Origin: Spirochaeta sp.
Lineage (GTDB): Bacteria; Spirochaetota; Spirochaetia; DSM-2461
Reading direction: 5' to 3'
DNA: 5,428 nucleotides
Assembly: GCA_030592625.1 (NCBI GenBank)
Contig: JAUVIY010000192.1
Coordinates: forward strand, 1 to 5,428
Shown: piece after piece, positions 1-5,216 of the stretch
How the letters are laid out: every line of letters begins with the position of its first letter
How positions within the stretch are numbered: position 1 is the stretch's first letter
The notes under the pieces: generated by a model
Seen by the model: the letters and a program-made list of their open reading frames with translations, nothing else
What the model was told of the DNA's origin: nothing
The model's database searches: none
Position numbers and translations under genes: made by a program

Positions 1-97
1 GCTCCGGTTCGGGGGTGGTCTTGCAACCTGCAAAGCTGAGTATGAGTACAACGGACAAGGTCGTAATCAGGATTCGCAAAGGGCGTGATATCTTCAT
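1..97 (-). CDS. Lipoprotein of unknown function, N-terminal fragment
   Basis: Only the first 32 codons are in the window; the rest lies to the left of base 1. The visible part is a textbook lipoprotein signal peptide: a basic start (K2, R5, R8), a hydrophobic core at residues 9-22 (ILITTLSVVLILSF) and the lipobox F-A-G-C with the lipidated cysteine at residue 25, followed by a polar stretch (KTTPEPE) typical of a tether. The protein is therefore expected to be exported by Sec, lipidated by Lgt and cleaved by signal peptidase II. The start ATG (95-97) is well supported by AGGAGG at 105-110, seven bases upstream, and by a promoter-like sequence further up. The function of the mature domain cannot be judged. 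It is read in the same direction as the ATPase gene at 552-1652, but a terminator and a 450-base gap separate them, so it is probably a separate transcription unit. Confidence 0.85.
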   Translation of the reverse strand, partial: MKISRPLRILITTLSVVLILSFAGCKTTPEPE

Positions 98-119
98 GTC
101 CGGACCTCCTGCAATTATG

Positions 120-148
120 AGTCTAGCATGAGGCTATAGAGGCGTCAA
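120..148 (-). promoter_or_regulatory. Sigma-70-type promoter of the lipoprotein gene at 1-97
   Basis: On the minus strand TTGACG (143-148) is followed after 17 bases by TAGACT (120-125). This matches 5 of 6 and 4 of 6 consensus bases at optimal spacing. The expected transcription start is near 113, which gives a leader of about 16 bases that contains the AGGAGG ribosome binding site. The -35 box is 30 bases from the edge of the inverted-repeat element at 179-303, so that element lies directly upstream of this promoter. The call is by consensus only. Confidence 0.55.
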
Positions 149-158
149 ACCAGGCCCG

Positions 159-176
159 CTTTTCTCGTAAGAAAAG
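159..176. repeat. Small stem-loop next to the inverted-repeat element
   Basis: CTTTTCT (159-165) and AGAAAAG (170-176) form a perfect 7-bp stem with the four-base loop CGTA. It ends two bases before the left arm of the 22-bp inverted repeat. Neither strand shows a T-tract after the stem, so it is not a normal intrinsic terminator. It could be part of the same mobile or structured element, or chance. Confidence 0.4.
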
Positions 177-178
177 TA

Positions 179-303
179 GAGTGTTCCCCACCTTGTCACA
201 CTTTTGTCAAAACCCCGGTATTTTCCATTTCAAGCAGAATCAACACTTTCCCGGAGTTAAATGAAGTGTATTAGCGGGTTTTGTGACAAGGTGGGGAACA
301 CTC
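179..303. repeat. 125-bp element with perfect 22-bp terminal inverted repeats (MITE-like)
   Basis: GAGTGTTCCCCACCTTGTCA begins the left arm (179-200), and its exact 22-base reverse complement forms the right arm (282-303). Just inside the arms the homology continues: CAAAACCCCGG on the left answers GCGGGTTTTG on the right, offset by a nine-base insertion on the left that includes a second TTTTGTCA-like copy. A smaller inverted pair, ACACTT (243-248) and AAGTGT (264-269), lies in the centre. No open reading frame of any size is inside. No direct target duplication touches the arms (AAGTA occurs at 174-178 and again at 307-311, but the second copy is three bases off the edge). The structure fits a MITE or the joined ends of a lost insertion sequence. 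A large RNA hairpin is the alternative. The family is not identified. Confidence 0.6.
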
Positions 304-496
304 ACTAAGTAAAGCGATCTGAAGCTATATTAAATTGCCCGTACCTTACCCGGAGCCGCCCTCGGCGACTTCTCGCATTTTTAATGAACGATCCATTGAA
401 TCCGATGTTTTCTTTTCCGCGGTACGACGCGCCATTAGTCGGCTTGGGAATGGCCAGGCAAGCTTGACCGCTTCTCTCGCTTTCCTCGGTGTTCGG
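304..496. other. Gene-free stretch between the inverted-repeat element and the ATPase terminator
   Basis: I see no convincing gene here. A 29-codon minus-strand frame (346-435, ATG to TAA) has no ribosome binding site and sits just past the terminator of the ATPase gene. The longer frames that run through this stretch are continuations of non-coding frames of the ATPase gene. Two small stem-loops, GCCG-ccct-CGGC and GCGA-cttc-TCGC, lie side by side around 356-377 and are followed by ATTTTT on the plus strand. They are too weak to be called a terminator. Confidence 0.5.
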
Positions 497-527
497 AATA
501 AAAAACGCCGCCCCGGAAGGGCGGCGT
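497..527 (-). terminator. Intrinsic terminator of the sugar ABC ATPase gene
   Basis: On the minus strand a 9-bp, nearly all-GC stem (ACGCCGCCC at 505-513 pairing with GGGCGGCGT at 519-527, loop of five bases at 514-518) is followed at once by a run of T residues (TTTTTTATT, 505 down to 497). The hairpin begins 24 bases after the stop codon of the gene at 552-1652. This is a strong factor-independent terminator that closes the leftward transcript and isolates it from the lipoprotein gene at 1-97. Confidence 0.93.
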
Positions 528-551
528 GCAGTGAACAGGTCCGTTGGTCCG

Positions 552-1652
552 CTACTCAGAGTAAAACAGGGACCGTTCGGTTTCGACATCGAAGAACTGC
601 ACCTTGTCCACATTGGGGGTGAAGTTCACTTCATCACCAACCTTGAACTCGTTCTCAGGAAGGGAACGGGCAATATACTGGTTTTCCTTGGTATCGATAT
701 AAAGATGAGTTTCGTTACCCAGGGGCTCGATAACCGAAATCGATGCATTGAGGTTATTAGCCTCGGGTTTCTTGGTGAACGTCAGGTCTTCAGGTCTCAC
801 ACCCATGTGTACTTTCCTGCCGAGGTAGGACTTGATTACTTCTTCCTTGTCCTTCGGTATGACGATGGTCATGCCCTCTTCTTTCGCTATGATTTTGCCG
901 CCCTCTTCGATGACTTCCGCAAGTGCGATGTTCATCGGAGGAGATCCGATGAATCCCGCAACGAAACGGTTGATGGGATCGTTGTAGAGCTTGAGAGGAG
1001 AACCGATCTGCTGAATGAGTCCACTTTTCATGACGACAATCTTGTCGCCCATGGTCATGGCTTCAATCTGGTCGTGGGTGACATAAATAATAGTGGCCTG
1101 CAGTCTGGTGTGGAGCGCGGAAATCTCGGCACGCATCTGGACGCGCAGCTTGGCATCAAGGTTGGAAAGCGGTTCGTCGAACAGGAACACTTTCGGTTTA
1201 CGGACGATGGCACGACCGACGGCGACCCGCTGTCGCTGACCACCGGACAGAGCTTTCGGCTTCCGCTCAAGGAGCTCTTCAATATCCAGAATCTGGGCCG
1301 CTTCTTTCACACGGGCTTCAATTTCGGCCTTTGGGAACTTGCGAATACGCAGTCCGAATGCCATATTTTCATATACGGTCATATGGGGATACAGGGCGTA
1401 GTTCTGGAACACCATGGCGATGTCCCTGTCCTTGGGTGCTTCGTCGTTCATCCGTTTGCCGCTGATGAAGAGATCGCCGTCGGTGATGTCTTCCAGTCCC
1501 GCAACCATTCTGAGAGTCGTCGACTTACCACAACCGGAAGGACCGACGAGAACTACGAATTCCTTGTCCTTGACTTCGACATTAACCTTGTCGACCGCTT
1601 TAACATTACCATCGTAAATCTTGGTGATGTCCTTCAATGAAACTTCTGCCAT
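552..1652 (-). CDS. ugpC: Sugar ABC importer ATP-binding protein, MalK/UgpC/MsmK family
   Basis: This is the cytoplasmic ATPase that powers a CUT1-type carbohydrate or glycerol-phosphate importer. All motifs are intact in the 366 residues: A-loop Tyr13, Walker [10 protein letters not shown] (37-45), Q-loop Gln83 in FQNYALYPH, signature LSGGQ (135-139), Walker B FLFDE (156-160), D-loop SNLD (163-166) and switch His193 in VTHDQ. A C-terminal extension from about residue 240, with the VRPEDL motif, matches the regulatory TOBE-type domain of this family, and the length is normal. The ATG is supported by GGAGG (1661-1665) eight bases upstream. It follows a binding-protein-like lipoprotein gene by 108 bases and has its own promoter-like sequence and terminator. 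No permease genes are adjacent. Shared ATPases of this type (MsmX in Bacillus, MsmK in Streptococcus) are known to serve several importers, so such a role is likely here. Substrate cannot be read from the sequence; the symbol marks the family, not a proven glycerol-phosphate substrate. Confidence 0.95.
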   Translation of the reverse strand: MAEVSLKDITKIYDGNVKAVDKVNVEVKDKEFVVLVGPSGCGKSTTLRMVAGLEDITDGDLFISGKRMNDEAPKDRDIAMVFQNYALYPHMTVYENMAFGLRIRKFPKAEIEARVKEAAQILDIEELLERKPKALSGGQRQRVAVGRAIVRKPKVFLFDEPLSNLDAKLRVQMRAEISALHTRLQATIIYVTHDQIEAMTMGDKIVVMKSGLIQQIGSPLKLYNDPINRFVAGFIGSPPMNIALAEVIEEGGKIIAKEEGMTIVIPKDKEEVIKSYLGRKVHMGVRPEDLTFTKKPEANNLNASISVIEPLGNETHLYIDTKENQYIARSLPENEFKVGDEVNFTPNVDKVQFFDVETERSLFYSE

Positions 1653-1660
1653 TTGGCATA

Positions 1661-1665
1661 CCTCC
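1661..1665 (-). promoter_or_regulatory. Ribosome binding site of the ATPase gene
   Basis: The minus strand reads GGGGGAGGT, with GGAGG eight bases before the ATG at 1650-1652. The strength and spacing fix the start of the ATPase. Confidence 0.85.
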
Positions 1666-1695
1666 CCCGTTTAAGGGTTTATTTTATTAGAGGCA

Positions 1696-1724
1696 AGATT
1701 AACCCGTTTATTTACAATTGTCAA
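1696..1724 (-). promoter_or_regulatory. Promoter-like sequence of the ATPase gene, overlapped by a palindrome
   Basis: A perfect -35 box TTGACA (1719-1724) is followed after 17 bases by TAATCT (1696-1701), which keeps the important second A and last T of the -10 consensus. The start of transcription would be near 1689, leaving a leader of about 37 bases. The -35 box lies within the near-palindrome TTGACAATTGTAAA (core ACAATTGT, one mismatched pair), which could be an operator. This suggests that the ATPase can be transcribed apart from the upstream lipoprotein gene. Confidence 0.5.
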
Positions 1725-1737
1725 ATGTTCGTGTTGA

Positions 1738-1754
1738 CCTCTGGCGCGCAGAGG
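1738..1754 (-). terminator. Stem-loop just after the binding-protein-like gene, weak terminator or attenuator
   Basis: CCTCTG (1738-1743) and CAGAGG (1749-1754) form a perfect 6-bp stem around a GC-rich five-base loop, starting six bases after the stop codon of the gene at 1761-2984. No T-tract follows on the minus strand, so full factor-independent termination is unlikely. It may stabilise the 3' end of the upstream message or lower read-through into the ATPase gene. Confidence 0.35.
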
Positions 1755-1760
1755 CCACAT

Positions 1761-2984
1761 TCATTCCGCTTCGGCCAGGGACGAGAGATCCCATTTACGG
1801 TAAGCCTCGGAGAGAGACATGATGTTTCCGGTATCGGAAACGGCGGACTGAAACCAGGGTGCGATAACCTCGTCACGAATCCTGGGCCAGCGGTGCGGCA
1901 GGGATTCGGGTACCGACAGGTAATGCCCCTCGGGAATCATGCCTTTCATTACGGGATAATGTCGGATCAGAATCGATTCATTCACCTCCGGCAGGGACGA
2001 TAGCCCCCCAAGAAATCCGAATACGGTGATTCCGTCCCTCTCCCAGCAGGCCATGAGCCGGGACTGGGTTTCAGGAAGCATCAACCAATGGATAAAACGT
2101 GATGAGGTGTCAGGTGAACCCGATTTTGAAGGAATCCCGGCTGATATGACGGCTATTACGGGAATCGTCCGAGGGCCGCTGAAGTACCGGAGGCTTAACT
2201 GATCGGCTGTTATATCCGGCAGTAATGCCCAGTTTTTAAAACTGGTTCTGGCGAAGAGTATGCGCCCCTCAAGTATCAGATACTCATCGGGGACATAACG
2301 GTAGTGTTTGTTGAAATCGGTATCCGACTTCATATCTCCGGCGGTTTCCAGTATCCAGTTTCGGGCTTCTTCGACAATCACTGCGAGGGATGCATTATCG
2401 AAGTGATCCATTCCCGTAACGAACACAGTTGGGTATCTGACAGCCAGGAAATCGGTGAAACTTCGGGGATTCCAGTTCGGGGAAAATCCCATCCGGATCA
2501 ACCGGCCCTCGTCATTGACTGCCGAGAAGGGGGCAGAAGCCTCCCGCAGTTCTCCCGGGCGGACCACCATCGGATCAGGCAGTTCGGATAATACCGTTCC
2601 TTTGCCCATTATCAGGGGAAGTTCAAAGGAAAGAGGTGTCAGGTAGTACCGGCCTCGGGAATCTGCAGGACCCGCAAGGGCCTCGTAAACGGGGAATTCG
2701 TATTCGGTCGGGCGCAAGAGGTCAACAATCTCCGGAGATGACAGGTGAGCACCAATCACCAGATCGGGTTTTTCGGTCTCAATCATTTCGGCATTGATGA
2801 CGGGTACGTGGCGGATGGTGATAATAACCTTATCATCGGCCGCATCGAAAATTTCCACAGCAGACGCCAGTTCCTTCCGATCGGTAAGTATATGGATGGT
2901 TTCAACACCATCACCGCAGGACCACAGGGTGACTAGAGCAAGAAGAAAAATAATCACCTTCATAACACGGGATGGTTTCAGCAT
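1761..2984 (-). CDS. Divergent ABC-type solute-binding lipoprotein (sugar-binding-protein-like)
   Basis: The 407-residue product starts with a lipoprotein signal peptide (MLKPSRVMKVIIFLLALVTL) ending in the lipobox L-W-S-C, cysteine at residue 23, so it should be membrane-anchored outside the cytoplasm. The mature part resembles a degenerate type I periplasmic sugar-binding protein: an early strand-helix unit (IHILTDRKELASAVEIF, from residue 30), KPDLVIGAHL (72-81), a middle YYLTPLSFELPLIMGK segment like the hinge crossing of these proteins, and a late RFIHWLMLPETQSRLM helix (from 296) followed by GFLGGLSSLPEV, as in binding-protein C-lobes. Trp residues that could stack on sugar are present, but none can be assigned. 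The gene precedes the sugar-import ATPase by 108 bases on the same strand, which supports a transport role. A frame extension to a TTG at 3018-3020 is possible, but that TTG is also the start of a -35-like TTGACG, and the ATG at 2982-2984 gives a better signal peptide. ATG at 2961-2963 is a third choice. Confidence 0.72.
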   Translation of the reverse strand: MLKPSRVMKVIIFLLALVTLWSCGDGVETIHILTDRKELASAVEIFDAADDKVIITIRHVPVINAEMIETEKPDLVIGAHLSSPEIVDLLRPTEYEFPVYEALAGPADSRGRYYLTPLSFELPLIMGKGTVLSELPDPMVVRPGELREASAPFSAVNDEGRLIRMGFSPNWNPRSFTDFLAVRYPTVFVTGMDHFDNASLAVIVEEARNWILETAGDMKSDTDFNKHYRYVPDEYLILEGRILFARTSFKNWALLPDITADQLSLRYFSGPRTIPVIAVISAGIPSKSGSPDTSSRFIHWLMLPETQSRLMACWERDGITVFGFLGGLSSLPEVNESILIRHYPVMKGMIPEGHYLSVPESLPHRWPRIRDEVIAPWFQSAVSDTGNIMSLSEAYRKWDLSSLAEAE

Positions 2985-2990
2985 GGCCTC

Positions 2991-3020
2991 ACCATATGAA
3001 TTGGGAGCCCGTATCGTCAA
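2991..3020 (-). promoter_or_regulatory. Promoter-like sequence placing the transcript start at the lipoprotein ATG
   Basis: TTGACG (3015-3020) is separated by 18 bases from TATGGT (2991-2996), and six further bases lead to the ATG at 2982-2984. A usual start distance would put the first base of the RNA on the A of that ATG. The only ribosome-binding-like sequence, GGTGAGG (2987-2993), overlaps the -10 box and would not be transcribed from this promoter. Confidence 0.35.
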
Positions 3021-3046
3021 TCCCGTTCCCTAGTGCTAAAATGAGG

Positions 3047-3053
3047 TTATAAT
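3047..3053 (+). promoter_or_regulatory. Consensus -10 box for the rightward gene, partly palindromic
   Basis: TATAAT at 3048-3053 is a perfect -10 hexamer. The -35 region is poor; TTCCCT at 3026-3031, 16 bases upstream, is the best candidate. The transcript would begin near 3060, about 11 bases before the ATG at 3071. The hexamer is part of TTATAA (3047-3052), which reads the same on both strands, so TATAAC on the minus strand could also serve the leftward lipoprotein gene. Confidence 0.45.
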
Positions 3054-3070
3054 GGTAAGTGAGGAAGATG

Positions 3071-3571
3071 ATGGCCGTACAGGATTATGAAATCAATACA
3101 CAGATCGACAGAATTGCCGATCATGTCGATACCATACTCAACAATGCCTTTATCCGAAAGTCTCTTTCAAGGATTGTGATTTCCCACGAATACCAGGCGG
3201 GAATGGATATCCTGCTGTCTCGGTCGGAGGCTTATAAAATCAACGGATATCTGTTCGACGAGATATACAGGGGTATCCTGGGTCTCGCCATGTGGTCGTA
3301 TCGTGCCCGAACCGAGATGCTCCCCGAACTTAAATACCATCTTTCCGGTGAATCGATGCCGGAGATGGACCGAATCCGCGAGCAGATGGCCCTGGAAAAC
3401 CTGAAAAGCAATCTGAATATACTGGCCGATATAATCAATAATCTCTATGTGAAAACTGTTGCCGCCGACAAGGCATCTCATAAAAGAAAACCCCCGGTTT
3501 ACCTGCGGATAAAAGAGCTTGGGAACCTTGGTCAGTTCCTGACCTCCGATACCCGTGGACTGATGCATTAA
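3071..3571 (+). CDS. Hypothetical protein, 166 residues, helical and cytoplasmic
   Basis: I do not recognise this family. The product begins MAVQDYEINTQIDRIADHVD and appears mainly alpha-helical, with charged and hydrophobic residues alternating along long segments. There is no signal peptide or membrane segment, and the C-terminus (about residues 135-166) turns basic and proline-containing (KASHKRKPPVYLRIKELG). A DUF-type conserved spirochaete protein is the most I would infer. Of two adjacent ATGs I chose the second (3071-3073) because AGGA (3062-3065) is then five bases away; an upstream GTG at 3059 lies at the predicted transcript start and is unlikely. The gene is divergent from the binding-protein-like lipoprotein gene and is followed after 76 bases, on the same strand, by the 520-residue protein, so the two may be co-transcribed. 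Reading frame and codon use are consistent with a real gene throughout. Confidence 0.8.
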   Translation: MAVQDYEINTQIDRIADHVDTILNNAFIRKSLSRIVISHEYQAGMDILLSRSEAYKINGYLFDEIYRGILGLAMWSYRARTEMLPELKYHLSGESMPEMDRIREQMALENLKSNLNILADIINNLYVKTVAADKASHKRKPPVYLRIKELGNLGQFLTSDTRGLMH

Positions 3572-3573
3572 AG

Positions 3574-3593
3574 CTGAAAGACTGACTTTTCAG
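3574..3593 (+). terminator. Small stem-loop after the 166-residue gene, weak terminator at best
   Basis: CTGAAA (3574-3579) and TTTCAG (3588-3593) pair perfectly, and G3580 can add a wobble pair with T3587. The hairpin starts two bases after the TAA stop. The stem is AT-rich and no T-tract follows, so some read-through into the next gene is expected. Confidence 0.3.
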
Positions 3594-3617
3594 ACATCCG
3601 GAAGGGCATGATAATCG

Positions 3618-3647
3618 TTGACAGTATATTGAGTTCTCTCCTAAAGT
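3618..3647 (+). promoter_or_regulatory. Promoter with perfect -35 box for the 520-residue protein gene
   Basis: TTGACA (3618-3623) is followed after 18 bases by TAAAGT (3642-3647), which keeps the key second A and last T. Six bases later comes the ATG at 3654, so the expected first base of the RNA is the A of that start codon. No purine-rich ribosome binding sequence precedes either possible ATG (the stretch before is AGTTCTCTCC), which fits a leaderless message. Confidence 0.5.
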
Positions 3648-3653
3648 ATGGGC

Positions 3654-5216
3654 ATGGCGAAATCATCCGAGAAGGTCTCGAATTCTGATGCCGGTCTGCT
3701 CGGTTTCTTTTCAGGGCTTTTCTCAGGCTTCCTTGGCGGTTCAGATTCCGATAGAGAGAAGAAAAGGCAGCTGAAAGATATCCGCAGGGAACTCAAAAAA
3801 CGTGGCCGATTTTTCAAGATCAAGGGCGATCTCGCCCAGCCCGGTATGGCCAAATGGTTTCATGAAATCTACAAGATTGCAGGACCTGCGGACATCCTTC
3901 TGGAACGGTACGGCAGCTCCGATCTGCTGAAAACGGTTCTAGTAGAGAGTTTTCTTTCTGAAGATGTGCGGAACATCGTCGGCAATCTCAATCCCGACCG
4001 TATCAAGGAACGGGTGGAAAAAACCAGGGATGTGAAAGTTCTCTCCGAGCAGGTAAAGGAAGAACTGATTTGTCTGTATACCGCCCTGGATGTCAAAACC
4101 GCTAAAAGGGTGAATAAGCTCTACAACGATCTGTACCGGCTTCAGTCCTTTGCCCGCTACCCGTTCCATTTTATTCTGAAAAAATTCGATTCCATGCTTC
4201 CCGACCGGGATTTCACCTATATCCCCCGATTTGAGGCCATCAACGGGCAGTATATCAAAGACGATCTGATGGAATTCCTCGATGTCTATTATGCCCTGGA
4301 TGATAATGCCGAATGGGACGTCCTGTTCGACGTTCTCAAGAAGTACAGAGACCTGGACATCGTTTCCAGAGCTGCCTGGAAGAAAATCCTCCAGGGGCGG
4401 AAGGAGATGCTGAAAACCAGGACTCTTGATCTGGTTATCAGGTATCTGGACGAGAATCCCTCCTGGACCGCTATGCCGGAAAACACCAATTATGAGATAG
4501 TCGAGGATTATTTCAAACGCATCAAAATCAGTGCCAACCTTACGATTCAGGAAAACCTGAGGGACCGCAGGAAGCGACAGATTGAGAATCTTCTGATGAA
4601 GCTTTACGGCACCACTTCGGTGAGCCGGACCCATTTTTATACCGAGCGGGAAAATCTTACCTTTCACAAAAAGATGCTGCCGGGATATAAATTCGTAGAA
4701 CCCATCAATTACCTTAAAGCCTTTTTTCTCGACTATTGCAAGAGCAAGATCCGGATTCTTGTTGACCTCCTGCTCATCCAGGGTAAATGGTCTACCAAAT
4801 TATCATCTCAGCAGTTCTCAGAGGCCTATCATCAGCTCCTTTCCCTGTCCGATCAGCTGGCCGGCTTTGACACGGGACTGTCGGATGACGGTCCGACAGG
4901 GAGCAAAGTGAAGCGTCTCTTGAGGCAGTCGACCCGGGACCGCTCCGCTCTGGTCACTTTGAAAAAAGTCCTTGTTGAGGTGAATAACGAGGCAAAGGTG
5001 ATTATCAATTCCTCGGCGCAGAACCTGATAATTCTGGGCAAGAGCATCAAGCAGTTACTCGACGAATACAAAGCCGAGGGTCAGGAAATCATCATCAACT
5101 GGAAAGAAATTGAAGGGTGGGCCGAGACTCCTGTCGAAGAGCAGATGTCCGAGGTTTATACACAGATTTACTACCTGGTGCAGTTACTGCAGCTGTATAT
5201 GAAAGATAAAAAATAG
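3654..5216 (+). CDS. Conserved spirochaete protein of unknown function (DUF5312-like)
   Basis: The 520-residue product has no known catalytic motif that I can find. From memory it resembles a spirochaete-only family, probably DUF5312; I could not verify this. The N-terminus has a short acidic/serine lead, then the Gly/Phe/Leu-rich stretch GLLGFFSGLFSGFLGG (about residues 14-29), then a highly charged basic segment (REKKRQLKDIRRELKKRGRFFK, about 34-55). That pattern could touch a membrane surface but is too short for a normal transmembrane helix. The rest is predicted mostly helical, rich in Lys, Glu and Leu, without signal peptide or clear membrane segment, so it is probably cytoplasmic or membrane-associated. 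A stop codon at 3642-3644 limits the start to ATG 3648 or ATG 3654. I chose 3654 because the promoter-like sequence puts the RNA start there; the 3648 ATG adds two residues (MG). It follows the 166-residue gene by about 80 bases and may share a function with it. Confidence 0.85.
   Translation: MAKSSEKVSNSDAGLLGFFSGLFSGFLGGSDSDREKKRQLKDIRRELKKRGRFFKIKGDLAQPGMAKWFHEIYKIAGPADILLERYGSSDLLKTVLVESFLSEDVRNIVGNLNPDRIKERVEKTRDVKVLSEQVKEELICLYTALDVKTAKRVNKLYNDLYRLQSFARYPFHFILKKFDSMLPDRDFTYIPRFEAINGQYIKDDLMEFLDVYYALDDNAEWDVLFDVLKKYRDLDIVSRAAWKKILQGRKEMLKTRTLDLVIRYLDENPSWTAMPENTNYEIVEDYFKRIKISANLTIQENLRDRRKRQIENLLMKLYGTTSVSRTHFYTERENLTFHKKMLPGYKFVEPINYLKAFFLDYCKSKIRILVDLLLIQGKWSTKLSSQQFSEAYHQLLSLSDQLAGFDTGLSDDGPTGSKVKRLLRQSTRDRSALVTLKKVLVEVNNEAKVIINSSAQNLIILGKSIKQLLDEYKAEGQEIIINWKEIEGWAETPVEEQMSEVYTQIYYLVQLLQLYMKDKK
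4878..4899 (+). repeat. Perfect 8-bp hairpin inside the 520-residue protein gene
   Basis: CTGTCGGA (4878-4885) and TCCGACAG (4892-4899) flank the six-base loop TGACGG. It encodes a Gly-Leu-Ser-Asp-Asp-Gly-Pro-Thr turn between two helical regions of the protein. It may affect message folding or be a by-product of the coding sequence. Confidence 0.5.

Noticed and set aside
179..303. Intrinsic terminator for the flanking leftward genes
   Set aside because: The arms are 81 bases apart and no T-tract follows on either strand. The ATPase gene already has a strong terminator at 497-527.
346..435. A 29-codon minus-strand frame (starts MARRTAEKKTSD, ends EVAEGGSG)
   Set aside because: The composition is protein-like, but there is no ribosome binding site or promoter, it lies just past a strong terminator, and nothing familiar is encoded. 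It could be a remnant but cannot be supported.
305..622. Two overlapping frames of about 100 codons on opposite strands across the left gap
   Set aside because: Both run through the terminator hairpin and the 3' end of the ATPase gene in wrong frames, and the translations are low-quality, Arg/Ser-rich strings.
489..1640. A 383-codon open frame on the plus strand, opposite the sugar ABC ATPase gene
   Set aside because: It mirrors the ATPase frame almost end to end, has no ribosome binding site and gives no recognisable protein. Long antisense frames are common opposite well-biased coding sequence, and the ATPase motifs are beyond doubt.
3018..3020. TTG as start codon of the binding-protein-like lipoprotein
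   Set aside because: It would put twelve non-basic residues before the signal peptide, and it coincides with a -35-like TTGACG. The internal ATG at 2982-2984 gives a normal 22-residue lipoprotein signal.
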